Shown one piece after another: positions 36,612-44,875 of a DNA stretch of 64,000 nt. The DNA is from an uncultured Rhodoferax sp. Its GTDB lineage: Bacteria; Pseudomonadota; Gammaproteobacteria; Burkholderiales; Burkholderiaceae_C. The translations under genes were made by a program, and so were the position numbers. Numbering within the stretch: position 1 is the first letter of the stretch; each line of letters begins with the position of its first letter. A model generated the notes under the pieces. That model was not told the origin of the DNA. It worked only from the letters and a program-made list of their open reading frames with translations, and ran no database searches. The stretch lies in the NCBI RefSeq assembly GCF_946221635.1, contig NZ_CAMIHB010000018.1:10348-74347 (forward strand), written 5' to 3'.

Positions 36612-37403
36612 ATGCATGACGCAGGCCGCGCCCGCCCCACACCGGCCCACGCCCTGCTGGGTTTCGGCCAGGTACGCCACACGCGGCTGCGGCCGGTGCG
36701 CAATGCCTTTGTCTACGCGACCTACTTCCTCATGCTGCCCATGCGCAGCCTGCAAACCCACGGCCCCGGCGCATTGGCACGCAATCGCTGGGCGGCGCTG
36801 AGCTTTGACGACCGCGACCACGGCGACGGCCGCGGGCCTGAGCAGGGCGGCGCACTGGCCTGGCTGGACGCGCTGCTGCAGGCCGAGGGCATTGCCGATG
36901 CCGACGGCGAAGTCTGGCTGCACTGCTACCCCCGCGTACTGGGCCATACCTTCAAGCCCGTGAGCTTCTGGTACTGCCACCGCAGCGACGGCAGCCTGCG
37001 CGCCATCGTGGTCGAGGTGAACAACACCTTTGGCGAGCGCCACTGCTACCTGCTGGACCAGCCCCGCTATGGCGCCGAGCTGCGCGCGGACAAGGTCTTC
37101 CATGTGTCGCCCTTCTGCCCCGTGGAGGGCGGCTACCGCTTCCGTTTTCTTTTGACCGCGGATCGGCAGCGCACCGTGGCACGCATCGACTACGACGACG
37201 CCGACGGCCCCCTGATCGAGACCAGCGTGAGTGGCCGGCTGGAACCGCTGACAGCGCAGAGCGTGCGCCGCGCACTGTGGGCCTACCCAACCATGACGCT
37301 GGGCGTGGTGGCGCGCATCCACTGGCAGGCGCTGAAGCTGTGGCTCAAGCGGGTGCCGTTCTTCCGCAAGCCCGTGCCGCCGACCCACCTGACGACCCGC
37401 TAA
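36612..37403 (+). CDS. DUF1365 family protein
   Basis: 263 aa from ATG 36612, one base after the preceding stop. The family motifs are RHTRLRPVRNAFVYATYFLM near the N-terminus, LGHTFKPVSFWYCHRSDGSL, VEVNNTFGERHCYLL and KVFHVSPFCPVEGGYRFRF. DUF1365 proteins are of unknown biochemistry but nearly always lie between an FAD oxidoreductase and a Cfa-like methyltransferase, as here, so it is probably an accessory or enzymatic partner in lipid modification. It ends 27 bp before the methyltransferase. Confidence 0.9.
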   Translation: MHDAGRARPTPAHALLGFGQVRHTRLRPVRNAFVYATYFLMLPMRSLQTHGPGALARNRWAALSFDDRDHGDGRGPEQGGALAWLDALLQAEGIADADGEVWLHCYPRVLGHTFKPVSFWYCHRSDGSLRAIVVEVNNTFGERHCYLLDQPRYGAELRADKVFHVSPFCPVEGGYRFRFLLTADRQRTVARIDYDDADGPLIETSVSGRLEPLTAQSVRRALWAYPTMTLGVVARIHWQALKLWLKRVPFFRKPVPPTHLTTR

Positions 37404-37430
37404 CCCTCTTTCCCGAAGTGTGAGACGCCC

Positions 37431-38660
37431 ATGACCACCCGCACCATTTCCTCCTCCGCCTTTACACTGCCGCCCGGCACACCCACCGCCGCGCGCACCG
37501 TGCTCCAACTGCTGCAGCACCTGCGCCACGGCAGCCTCACCGTGCAGTTGCCCGACGGCAGCACGCAGCGCTTCGGTGGTGAAGCCCTGCCACACGCCAG
37601 CTTGCAGTTGCACAACTGGAATGTCTGCAGTGCAGCGCTCAAGTCGGGCGACATCGGCTTTGCCGAGAGTTTTATTGCCGGCGACTGGAGCACGCCGAAT
37701 CTGACCGAATTGCTGCGCGTACTCGTGAAAAACCGCGCCGAGGTGGAAGGCGTGATTTACGGCACCTGGGCCGGGCGCCTGCTCTACCGCATCAAGCACC
37801 TGCTCAACCGCAACACCAAGGCCAACAGCCAGAAGAACATCCACGCCCACTACGACCTGGGCAACACCTTCTACACGCTGTGGCTGGACGAGACCATGAA
37901 CTACTCGTCCGCCCTCTTTGCGGGCAATACCGAGCAGCCCATGGCCGAAGCGCAACAGGCCAAGGTGCGGCGCGCCCTCTCCATGGCCGGCGTACAGGCG
38001 GGCGACCGCGTGCTGGAGATTGGCTGCGGCTGGGGCGCACTGGCCGAGATGGCGACCACCGAATTCGGAGCCTCCGTCACCGGCGTGACGCTGAGCACGG
38101 AGCAGCTGGCCTTTGCACGCGAACGCATGCAGCGCTTTGGGGTCCAGGACCGGGCGGATTTGCGCCTGCAGGACTACCGCGACATTGCCGACGCCCCCTT
38201 CGACGCCATCTGTTCCATCGAAATGGTGGAAGCGGTGGGGCGCGAGTACTGGCCCACCTACTTTGCCAGCGTGGCCAAACTGCTCAAGCCCGGCGGCCGT
38301 GCCTGCGTGCAAAGCATCGTCATCGACGACGCACTGTTCGACCGCTACATCCGCTCCACCGACTTCATCCAGCAGTACATCTTCCCCGGTGGCTGCCTGC
38401 CCTGCCCGCGGGAATTCCGCGCACAAGCACGTGCCGCGGGCCTGGAGGTGGTGGACGAATACGCCTTTGGCCCGGATTACGCCGAGACCCTGCGCCGTTG
38501 GCGCGATGCCTTCCTGGCCCAGCGCGAGCGTGTGATGGCGACCGGCTTCGACCAACGCTTCATGCGGATCTGGGAGTTCTACCTGGCCTACTGCGAAGCC
38601 GCCTTCGACGAGCGCAACATCGACGTGGTGCAGTACACGCTGCAAAAGCGCGCAGCCTGA
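37431..38660 (+). CDS. cfa: Cyclopropane-fatty-acyl-phospholipid synthase family methyltransferase
   Basis: A 409-aa SAM-dependent enzyme. The N-terminal domain (about 1-120) contains VCSAALKSGDIGFAESFIAG. The methyltransferase core carries HYDLGNTFYTLWLDETMNYS, the SAM loop VLEIGCGWGALAEMA, CSIEMVEAVGREYWPTYF and YIFPGGCLPCPREF, matching Cfa active-site and bicarbonate-binding regions. It methylates unsaturated acyl chains in membrane phospholipids, forming cyclopropane or methyl-branched products. Within this operon the product may be a modified chain such as a methyl or furan fatty acid rather than a plain cyclopropane; this is inference. Confidence 0.92.
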   Translation: MTTRTISSSAFTLPPGTPTAARTVLQLLQHLRHGSLTVQLPDGSTQRFGGEALPHASLQLHNWNVCSAALKSGDIGFAESFIAGDWSTPNLTELLRVLVKNRAEVEGVIYGTWAGRLLYRIKHLLNRNTKANSQKNIHAHYDLGNTFYTLWLDETMNYSSALFAGNTEQPMAEAQQAKVRRALSMAGVQAGDRVLEIGCGWGALAEMATTEFGASVTGVTLSTEQLAFARERMQRFGVQDRADLRLQDYRDIADAPFDAICSIEMVEAVGREYWPTYFASVAKLLKPGGRACVQSIVIDDALFDRYIRSTDFIQQYIFPGGCLPCPREFRAQARAAGLEVVDEYAFGPDYAETLRRWRDAFLAQRERVMATGFDQRFMRIWEFYLAYCEAAFDERNIDVVQYTLQKRAA

Positions 38661-38674
38661 ACACCGGCCTCTCC

Positions 38675-39244
38675 ATGCAGCCCCCCCTGCCCACCCGCCG
38701 AACTCTGCTGCGCTGGGGCGCCGGCATGGGCGCCTTGGGTCTGGCGAGCATGGCAGTCGCACAAACCACCGTGCCCCCCGAAGTGCAAGCCCAGCTGCCA
38801 CAGGCCAAGCCCGCCGGCAGCACGCGCATGCGCTTCTTCGGCCTGTCCCTCTACGACGCACGCCTGTGGGTGGCCCCCGGCTTTGCCCCTGCACACTATG
38901 CCGCCAGCCCGCTGGCGCTGGAACTTCGCTACCTGCGCGCCCTGAACGGAAACGCCATTGCCGAACGCGCGCTGCAGGAGATGCAACGCGGTGGTCCCCT
39001 GGACAGGGCGGCCGAACAACGCTGGCTGCAGGCGATGGTGGGGACGTTTCCGGATGTGAACGCAGGCGACCGCCTCACCGGGCTGCACCAGCCCGAAGGC
39101 GGGGCACGCTTCTACTTCAACGGCCAACTGCGCAGCACCGTGGCGGACAGCGCGTTCAGCGAGCGCTTCTTCGGCATCTGGCTCGCCCCCTGGACCAGCG
39201 AACCCCGGCTGCGCGGCGAACTGCTGGCGGGCCTGACGCCATGA
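38675..39244 (+). CDS. Chalcone-isomerase-like exported protein with Tat signal
   Basis: 189 aa from ATG 38675. The N-terminus PTRRTLLRWGAGMGALGLAS is a twin-arginine signal followed by cleavage near AVA-QTT, so it is exported folded. The mature part has a chalcone_isomerase-like fold signature (RMRFFGLSLYDARLWV; GDRLTGLHQPEGGARFYFNG; ERFFGIWLAPWT). In bacteria such proteins are thought to bind fatty acids rather than isomerise flavonoids. Tat export hints at a bound cofactor or ligand. Its stop overlaps the MFS start by 4 bp. Confidence 0.87.
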   Translation: MQPPLPTRRTLLRWGAGMGALGLASMAVAQTTVPPEVQAQLPQAKPAGSTRMRFFGLSLYDARLWVAPGFAPAHYAASPLALELRYLRALNGNAIAERALQEMQRGGPLDRAAEQRWLQAMVGTFPDVNAGDRLTGLHQPEGGARFYFNGQLRSTVADSAFSERFFGIWLAPWTSEPRLRGELLAGLTP

Positions 39245-40506
39245 GCCACACCTCCCGTTTTGGTTGGCAGGCCGGCTGGCGCTACGGCCTCATGGGCTTG
39301 CCGCTGGCGTTTGTGGCGCTGCCGCTCTACGTCACGCTGCCCAACCACTACGCGCGCGAGTTCGGCATGCCATTGGCCACCCTGGGCGCCGTGCTGCTGG
39401 GTGCGCGCCTGTTCGATGCGGTCATCGACCCGCTATTGGGCCGTTGGGGGGACGCCCTGTTTGCCCGTTCCCTGCGCGCCGTGCTGCTGGCCGGTGCGGT
39501 GGCCTGCGGCCTCCTGGGTCTGGGCTTTGCGCTGCTGTTCTTCCCACCGCTGCGGGGGCAAGGCCCCTTGCTGGCATGGGCGTCGGTCTGCCTGGTCCTC
39601 ACCTACACCGCCTACAGCGCACTGAGCGTGTTGCACCAGGCCTGGGGCGCACGCCTGGGCGGGGACGCGCCGCAGCGCAGCCGCGTGGTGGCCTGGCGCG
39701 AAGGGCTGGGGTTGCTGGGCGTAGTTTTGGCATCCATTACGCCTTTGGCCCTCGGCCTGCCTGCGGCGATAGCTCTCTTTTTGATAGCACTCGGCACCGC
39801 TTGGTGGGCCTGGACCACGGCCTGGCGCCCCGGCCAGGGCGCTGCCGGCTTTTCGGCCGGGCGTCCGCCCTCGGTCTGGCTGCCCTTCACGCGCCCGGCC
39901 TTCCGCGCGCTGCTGGCCGTGTTTGTGGTCAACGGCATTGCCAGCGCCGTGCCCGCCACGCTGATGCTGTTCTTCGTGCAGGACCGCCTGCTGGCCCCCG
40001 CCCGCATGGAGCCGCTGTTTCTGGGCAGCTACTTTGTCTGTGCCGCGCTGGCCTTGCCCCTGTGGCTGCGCCTGGTGCCGCGCCTGGGCCTCGCGCGCAC
40101 CTGGCTGGCTGGCATGCTGCTGTCCATCGCGGTTTTTGTCTGGGCAGCACAGCTGGGCCCCGGGGACCACCTGGCCTTCGGTCTGGTCTGCGCGCTGGCG
40201 GGTACGGCACTGGGCACGGATTTGGCGCTGCCCGGCGCCCTGCTGGCAGGCTGCATTGCCGAGTCGGGCGACCAGGGCCGCACCGAAGGCGCCTACTTTG
40301 GCTGGTGGAACTTCGCCACCAAACTGAACCTCGCGCTGGCCGCCGGTGTGGCGCTGCCCCTGCTGGGCCTGTGGGGCTACACCCCTGGCACCCGCGACCC
40401 CGCCGCGCTGCAGGCGCTGACCACCGCGTACTGCCTGCTGCCTTGCGCCCTCAAGGTGCTGGCCGCCGGCCTGCTTTACACCCTCATTCTTCGGAGAACG
40501 CCATGA
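39241..40506 (+). CDS. MFS transporter, GPH/MelB-like
   Basis: A 421-aa integral membrane protein with about twelve helices. The MFS_2-type first helices hold the loop ARLFDAVIDPLLGRWGDALF, which matches the MelB-family D-x-x-x-D region. Later loops include GARLGGDAPQRSRVVAWREG and GRTEGAYFGWWNFATKLNL. It sits between exported and lipoprotein genes with ATGA overlaps on both sides. A lipid or lipid-derived substrate is plausible from context. A copy of the dispersed repeat appears embedded in the middle of the gene (39722-39791), coding for a membrane helix. Confidence 0.88.
   Translation: MSHTSRFGWQAGWRYGLMGLPLAFVALPLYVTLPNHYAREFGMPLATLGAVLLGARLFDAVIDPLLGRWGDALFARSLRAVLLAGAVACGLLGLGFALLFFPPLRGQGPLLAWASVCLVLTYTAYSALSVLHQAWGARLGGDAPQRSRVVAWREGLGLLGVVLASITPLALGLPAAIALFLIALGTAWWAWTTAWRPGQGAAGFSAGRPPSVWLPFTRPAFRALLAVFVVNGIASAVPATLMLFFVQDRLLAPARMEPLFLGSYFVCAALALPLWLRLVPRLGLARTWLAGMLLSIAVFVWAAQLGPGDHLAFGLVCALAGTALGTDLALPGALLAGCIAESGDQGRTEGAYFGWWNFATKLNLALAAGVALPLLGLWGYTPGTRDPAALQALTTAYCLLPCALKVLAAGLLYTLILRRTP
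39722..39791 (+). repeat. Dispersed repeat, copy F (diverged, inside MFS gene)
   Basis: Contains TTTTGGCATCCATTACGCC, CTGCCTGCGGCGATAGCT and TTTTTGATAGCAC, resembling the left end of copy D and the AGCTnnn-ATAGCA right end. It stays in frame and encodes about LASITPLALGLPAAIALFLI. The match is weaker than for copies A-E. Confidence 0.45.
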
Positions 40507-41033
40507 AACGACGCCTGCTTCTCGGAGCCGCCAGCACCCTGGCCCTGGCGGGTTGCGCCAGCCAGCACATTGACCAGTACGCCAGCGAAAAGCCGGTGCT
40601 GGACCTGCAGCAGTACTTCAACGGCGTGCTCGACGCCTACGGCGTCTTCACCGACCGATCCGGTACGGTGGTCAAACGCTTCACCGTGGTGATGTGCTGC
40701 AGCTGGCAGGGTGACGACGGCGTATTGGATGAAGACTTCCGCTACTCCGATGGCAGCACGCAAAAACGCATCTGGCGCCTGAAGAAGCTGCCCGATGGCC
40801 GCTACACCGGCACGGCTGAGGACGTGGTCGGTACCGCCCAGGGCCAGGCACGCGGCAATGCGTTTTACTGGACCTACACGCTGCGGCTGCCGGTCGATGG
40901 CGCGGTGTATGACGTCACGTTTGACGACTGGATGTACCTCATGACCGACACCGTGATGCTCAACAAGGCCACGATGAGCAAGCTGGGTGTGCGGCTGGGT
41001 GAGGTGACGCTGTCGTTCACCAAACGCCCATGA
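40503..41033 (+). CDS. DUF3833 family lipoprotein
   Basis: A 176-aa lipoprotein with signal MKRRLLLGAASTLALAGC and lipobox LAGC at residues 15-18. The mature part has the DUF3833 pattern: LDLQQYFNGVLDAYGVFTDR, FTVVMCCSWQGDDGVLDEDF, TAEDVVGTAQGQARGNAFYW and TFDDWMYLMTD. The family's function is unknown, but it recurs in Cfa/DUF1365/FAD-oxidoreductase operons. It overlaps the MFS stop by 4 bp; repeat copy D follows. Confidence 0.9.
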   Translation: MKRRLLLGAASTLALAGCASQHIDQYASEKPVLDLQQYFNGVLDAYGVFTDRSGTVVKRFTVVMCCSWQGDDGVLDEDFRYSDGSTQKRIWRLKKLPDGRYTGTAEDVVGTAQGQARGNAFYWTYTLRLPVDGAVYDVTFDDWMYLMTDTVMLNKATMSKLGVRLGEVTLSFTKRP

Positions 41034-41036
41034 TCC

Positions 41037-41092
41037 AAACCAAAATGGCATCCAGCCCCCGTCGATATTGCGCAAGCAGCTATCAAAACAAG
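41037..41092 (+). repeat. Dispersed ~60-bp repeat, copy D
   Basis: Intergenic copy between the DUF3833 and SDR genes: AAAATGGCATCCAGCCCCC, GTCGATATTGCGCAAGCAGC, TATCAAAACAAGAGCA. This copy best shows the family core (CCAGCCCCCGTCGATATTGC). Its right-end dyad is eroded. Confidence 0.85.
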
Positions 41093-41109
41093 AGCATTCG
41101 AAATATCCC

Positions 41110-41889
41110 ATGCCCCTGCTTTCCCCCATGAATCCGCCGCTGCGCGACTGGCACGGCCAGACGGTCTGGATCGTCGGTGCCTCCAGCGGCATCGGGCTGG
41201 CCACAGCCGCCGCCCTGCATGCGCGCGGCGCGCGGGTGGTGGTGTCCGCACGCAAGGCGGCGGCGCTGGACGCCTTTGTCACCGCCCACCCCGGCAGCAC
41301 GGCGCTGCCGCTGGATGTGACGGACGCTGCCGCCGTGCGTGCCACCGCCGTGCAGCTGCTGGCGCAGGGCCCGCTGGACTGCCTGCTCTACTGCGCGGGG
41401 CACTACGCCGCCATGCGCGCCACGGCGCTGAACCTGGCCGACATGCAGCGCCACACCGCCGTCAACTACACCGGCGCCCTGCATGTGCTGGATGCCGTGC
41501 TGCCGGCCCTGCTGGCGCGCGGCGCAGGCCACATTGCGCTGGTGGCCAGCGTGGCGGGCTACCGCGGTCTGCCGCAAAGCCTGGCCTATGGCCCGACCAA
41601 GGCCGCGCTCATCCACCTAGCCGAAACGCTGTACCTGGACCTGCAGGCCCATGGCATTGGTGTGTCCCTCATCAACCCCGGCTTTGTGCAAACCCCGCTG
41701 ACGGCGCAGAACGATTTCGACATGCCCGCCCTGCAGACGCCGGAGCAGGCCGCGCAGGCCATCCTGGCGGGGTGGGCGCAGGGCCGGTTTGAAATTCATT
41801 TCCCCAAACGGTTTACGCTCTGGCTGAAGCTCCTGCGCCTCTTGCCCTACCGGGCGTATTTCCACCTGGTCCGCCGCGCCACCCTATGA
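41110..41889 (+). CDS. Short-chain dehydrogenase/reductase
   Basis: About 259 aa from ATG 41110 (an ATG at 41128 is also possible). A classical SDR with cofactor motif VWIVGASSGIGLATAAALHA, LYCAGHY at the NAG position, catalytic Ser in ALVASVAGYRG and YGPTKAALIHL supplying Tyr and Lys. Arg after the glycine motif (SARKAAA) suggests NADP. It follows the lipid-modification genes on the same strand, and SDR genes are regular members of such operons. Substrate unknown. Its stop overlaps the next gene by 4 bp. Confidence 0.92.
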   Translation: MPLLSPMNPPLRDWHGQTVWIVGASSGIGLATAAALHARGARVVVSARKAAALDAFVTAHPGSTALPLDVTDAAAVRATAVQLLAQGPLDCLLYCAGHYAAMRATALNLADMQRHTAVNYTGALHVLDAVLPALLARGAGHIALVASVAGYRGLPQSLAYGPTKAALIHLAETLYLDLQAHGIGVSLINPGFVQTPLTAQNDFDMPALQTPEQAAQAILAGWAQGRFEIHFPKRFTLWLKLLRLLPYRAYFHLVRRATL

Positions 41890-42332
41890 ATACATCGCCC
41901 GCCATCGACATCGCCGTGACCCGGATAGTCCGCTTCTTCGAGACGCTGACGCCGGCCTCGCTGGCCGACATCGCGCAGGTCTACGCCCCGGACGCGCGTT
42001 TCAAGGATCCTTTCAACGATGTGCGCGGGCACGCGGCCATTACCGGCATCTTTGCCCACATGTTCGACACCCTGGAGGCGCCGCGCTTCATCGTGCGCGA
42101 ACGCATCGTGCAAGGTTCGCAGTGTTTTCTGGCCTGGGAATTCCACTTTCGCTTCCGCCGCTTCCAGCAGGGCCAAACGCAAGTGATTCGGGGAGGTTCG
42201 CACCTGGTGCTGGATGCCACAGGACACGTCACGCTGCACCGCGACTACTGGGACGCGGCGGAAGAGCTGTACGAGAAATTGCCCCTGGTGGGCGGGCTGA
42301 TGCGCTGGCTGAAAAAGCGGGCCAACAGCTAG
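41886..42332 (+). CDS. NTF2-like/SnoaL-like family protein
   Basis: A 148-aa alpha+beta barrel protein of the nuclear-transport-factor-2-like superfamily: VRFFETLTPASLADIAQVYA, DARFKDPFNDVRGHAAITGI, FLAWEFHFRFRRF and HLVLDATGHVTLHRDYWDAA. Members bind small hydrophobic ligands or catalyse simple isomerisations. It is coupled to the SDR gene by ATGA overlap and is the last gene of the operon that begins at 35279. Confidence 0.88.
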   Translation: MNTSPAIDIAVTRIVRFFETLTPASLADIAQVYAPDARFKDPFNDVRGHAAITGIFAHMFDTLEAPRFIVRERIVQGSQCFLAWEFHFRFRRFQQGQTQVIRGGSHLVLDATGHVTLHRDYWDAAEELYEKLPLVGGLMRWLKKRANS

Positions 42333-42355
42333 ACGAAAAGGGGAGAGAGGGGCAA

Positions 42356-42595
42356 TCAGCGCCCTGTAGCGTTGACCTGTTGGCTACCGAACTTGCTGCC
42401 CTGGAAGTCCTGGTGAAACTCCACCGGGCGGCGCGGTTCCCACCAGGCGCGCAAGCTGGCAAACACATTGCGGCAACCGGTGCATTTGTAGGCCCCCGTG
42501 GGCTTGAGCACACCATTGGCGGCGCGGTCTACCACCGGCTGGTAGCTGGTCGCACCGCATTCGCGGCACTTGTAAACGGTCTTAAAAGTCGCCAT
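42356..42595 (-). CDS. Small zinc-ribbon protein
   Basis: 79 aa from ATG 42595 (MATFKTVYKCRECGATSYQP). Two CxxC knuckles, CREC and CTGC (about residues 10-13 and 38-41), form a zinc ribbon; the tail contains ASLRAWWEPRRPVEF. No known function, though the pattern looks like a small nucleic-acid or protein-binding ribbon. The open frame extends upstream antisense to the GST gene's neighbourhood, but composition and the Cys motifs support this short form. It is convergent with the NTF2-like gene. Confidence 0.7.
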   Translation of the reverse strand: MATFKTVYKCRECGATSYQPVVDRAANGVLKPTGAYKCTGCRNVFASLRAWWEPRRPVEFHQDFQGSKFGSQQVNATGR

Positions 42596-42702
42596 GGTGG
42601 CGCGACTGTAAGCACTGGCGCGGGTTTTGACCAGTGTTTTTATGTAATTCCGTGTAAAAACAGGCTTCTCCAGCCCTTTTGGGCCGGAAGACCGCGCCCA
42701 GC

Positions 42703-43317
42703 CTAGGCCGGGATGGTGTCCGCGAAGCTCGGACGCTGGGCCAGTTTCTCGTACAACTTGGCCAGATTGGGGTGCTCGGTGCGCCAGTCGATCTGGGGAA
42801 AGCGGAAGTCCAGGTAGCCCAGGGCACAGCCCACGGCGATGTCGGCCAGGCTCAGGTGGATGCCACCGCAAAAGGCTTTTTCGCCGAGGCCGCGGTCCAT
42901 GGCCTTGAGGGCGTCGGTGACCTTGCGCATCTGGCGATCGATCCAGGCCTGGCTGCGTTGGGCCTTGGTGCGGCCGGCCCAAGTGGCTTCCAGGCGCGCG
43001 AGGATGGCAGCGTCCATCAAGCCATCGGCCAGGGCTTCCCAGGTCTTGATTTCGGCACGTTCGCGGCCCACCGACGGAATCAGCTTGCCTACCGGCGAGA
43101 GGGTGTCCAGGTACTCGACGATGACGCGCGAATCGAACAGGGCTTCTGCGCCTTCCATGATGAGGCAGGGCACCTTGCCCAGCGGGTTCGATTCGGCGAT
43201 CGTCGTGTCAGGGCCCCAGACGTCCTCGGTGACGAAGGCGTAATCGAGCTTCTTCTCGGCCATCACGACGCGGACTTTGCGAACATAGGGGCTGGAAGTG
43301 GATCCGAGTAATTTCAT
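42703..43317 (-). CDS. Glutathione S-transferase family protein
   Basis: A 204-aa GST with an N-terminal thioredoxin-like domain (MKLLGSTSSPYVRKVRVVMA, SNPLGKVPCLI with the cis-Pro, and ALFDSRVIVEYLD) and a C-terminal helical domain (about 85-204; LSLADIAVGCALGYLDFRFP). The SSPYVRKVR start and length resemble the Gtt/YibF group. Probably conjugates or reduces electrophiles with glutathione. Divergent from purB with a 96-bp gap. Confidence 0.94.
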   Translation of the reverse strand: MKLLGSTSSPYVRKVRVVMAEKKLDYAFVTEDVWGPDTTIAESNPLGKVPCLIMEGAEALFDSRVIVEYLDTLSPVGKLIPSVGRERAEIKTWEALADGLMDAAILARLEATWAGRTKAQRSQAWIDRQMRKVTDALKAMDRGLGEKAFCGGIHLSLADIAVGCALGYLDFRFPQIDWRTEHPNLAKLYEKLAQRPSFADTIPA

Positions 43318-43413
43318 GGGGACTCTGCAGTTGCGGAAGCCCTGATTTTATCCAGCAGGGTTTGCCCGAATGGGCCCTGGGGTCGGACGTGGCGCACAAC
43401 CTACAATTCGGGG

Positions 43414-44793
43414 ATGACTTTCTCCGCCATCTCCGCCCTCTCTCCCCTTGACGGCCGTTACGCCGGCAAGCTCGCCACCCTGCGCCCGCTGACCAGCGAA
43501 CTGGGCTATATGCACCGGCGCGTGCAGGTGGAGGTGGCCTGGTTCATCGCCCTCAGCGATGCCGGCTTTGCCGAGTTCAAGCCGCTCACCCCCGGCGCCC
43601 GCACCTACCTGCTGGGTTTGGTGAAAAACTTTTCGGAAGCCGATGGTGAAGCCATTAAGGCTATTGAAAAGACCACCAACCATGATGTAAAGGCGGTGGA
43701 ATACTGGATCAAGTCCAAGTTCGAGGCCCGTCCCGAGCTGGAAAAGGCCGGTGAATTCGTCCACTTTGCCTGCACCAGCGAAGACATCAACAACACCAGC
43801 CACGCGCTGCAGCTGCGCTCCTCGCGCGACGTGGTGGTGCTGCCCGCACTGGACAAGATCGTGCTCAAGCTGCGTGACATGGCCCACGCCTACGCCGAGG
43901 TGCCCATGCTCAGCCGCACCCACGGCCAGACCGCCAGCCCCACCACCGTGGGCAAGGAGATCGCCAACGTGGTGGTGCGCCTGCAAGCCGCCTGCGACCG
44001 TATTGCCGGCGTCAAGATCCTGGCCAAGATGAACGGCGCCGTGGGCAACTACAACGCCCACCTGTCCGCCTGGCCCGACTTTGACTGGGAAGCCTTCAGC
44101 CGCAAGGTCGTGGAAACGCCCGAGCCACTGGGCCTGGGCCTGACCTTCCAGCCCTACAGCATCCAGATCGAGCCGCACGACTACATGGCCGAGCTGTTCG
44201 ACGCCGTGGCGCGCACCAACACCATCCTGATCGACCTCTCCCGCGACATCTGGGGTTATGTGTCCCTCGGTTACTTCAAGCAAAAGCTCAAGGACGGCGA
44301 GGTGGGCTCATCCACCATGCCGCACAAGGTCAACCCCATCGACTTCGAGAACGCCGAGGGCAACCTGGGCCTGGCCAACGCCATGCTGCGCCATCTGAGC
44401 GAAAAGCTGCCCATCAGCCGCTGGCAGCGCGACCTGACCGATTCCACCGTGCTGCGCAACATGGGCGTGGCCCTGGGCTACGCCGTGCTGGCCTACAGCT
44501 CGCTGATGACCGGCCTGAACAAGCTGGAAATCAACGAGGCCGCCATTGCCGAGGACCTGGACGCATCCTGGGAAGTGCTGGCCGAGCCGATTCAGACCGT
44601 GATGCGCCGCTTTGGCTTGCCCCAGCCCTACGAGCAGCTCAAAAAGTTCACGCGGGGCGCCGCCATGACCAAGGAGCTGATGCGAGGCTTCATCGCCGGA
44701 CTGGAGATTCCGCAGGAAGAGAAAGACCGCCTGCTGGCCATGACGCCCGGCAGCTACACCGGCAAGGCGTCTGAATTGGCGAAGCGGGTATGA
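43414..44793 (+). CDS. purB: Adenylosuccinate lyase
   Basis: A 459-aa PurB, catalysing two fumarate-releasing steps of purine synthesis (SAICAR to AICAR and adenylosuccinate to AMP). The start MTFSAISALSPLDGRYAGKL is typical. HFACTSEDINNTSHAL and MLSRTHGQTASPTTVGKEI hold catalytic residues, and the flexible signature loop is SSTMPHKVNPIDFENAEGN. A tetrameric cytosolic enzyme of normal length. A GC-rich repeat separates it from yaeQ. Confidence 0.97.
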   Translation: MTFSAISALSPLDGRYAGKLATLRPLTSELGYMHRRVQVEVAWFIALSDAGFAEFKPLTPGARTYLLGLVKNFSEADGEAIKAIEKTTNHDVKAVEYWIKSKFEARPELEKAGEFVHFACTSEDINNTSHALQLRSSRDVVVLPALDKIVLKLRDMAHAYAEVPMLSRTHGQTASPTTVGKEIANVVVRLQAACDRIAGVKILAKMNGAVGNYNAHLSAWPDFDWEAFSRKVVETPEPLGLGLTFQPYSIQIEPHDYMAELFDAVARTNTILIDLSRDIWGYVSLGYFKQKLKDGEVGSSTMPHKVNPIDFENAEGNLGLANAMLRHLSEKLPISRWQRDLTDSTVLRNMGVALGYAVLAYSSLMTGLNKLEINEAAIAEDLDASWEVLAEPIQTVMRRFGLPQPYEQLKKFTRGAAMTKELMRGFIAGLEIPQEEKDRLLAMTPGSYTGKASELAKRV

Positions 44794-44801
44794 CCCCCAC
44801 G

Positions 44802-44872
44802 CTCGTCACTGCGTGTACTCCCTGCCCCCCCAGGGGGCTGCCCCGCCTTGGGACGGCCCGGCGGCGGAGCGT
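44802..44872 (+). repeat. GC-rich dispersed repeat, second family, copy 2
   Basis: Contains GTCACTGCGTGTACTCC, CTGCCCCCCCAGGGGGCTG and GGCCCGGCGGCGGAGCGTC. It aligns with the minus-strand copy at 15655-15750, sharing the CCCCCC/GGGGG hairpin and the GCCCGGC..GAGC segment. It ends 3 bp before the chosen yaeQ start. Confidence 0.55.
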
Positions 44873-44875
44873 CTG

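Noticed and set aside
36591..38894. A 767-codon open frame opposite the DUF1365 and cfa genes
   Set aside because: It runs across two real genes and the gap between them with no domain or start signal.
43645..43690. Possible repeat copy inside purB (GCCATTAAGGCTATTGAAAAG)
   Set aside because: This stretch encodes the conserved purB sequence AIKAIEKTTNHDVKAVEYW; similarity to the repeat is coincidental.
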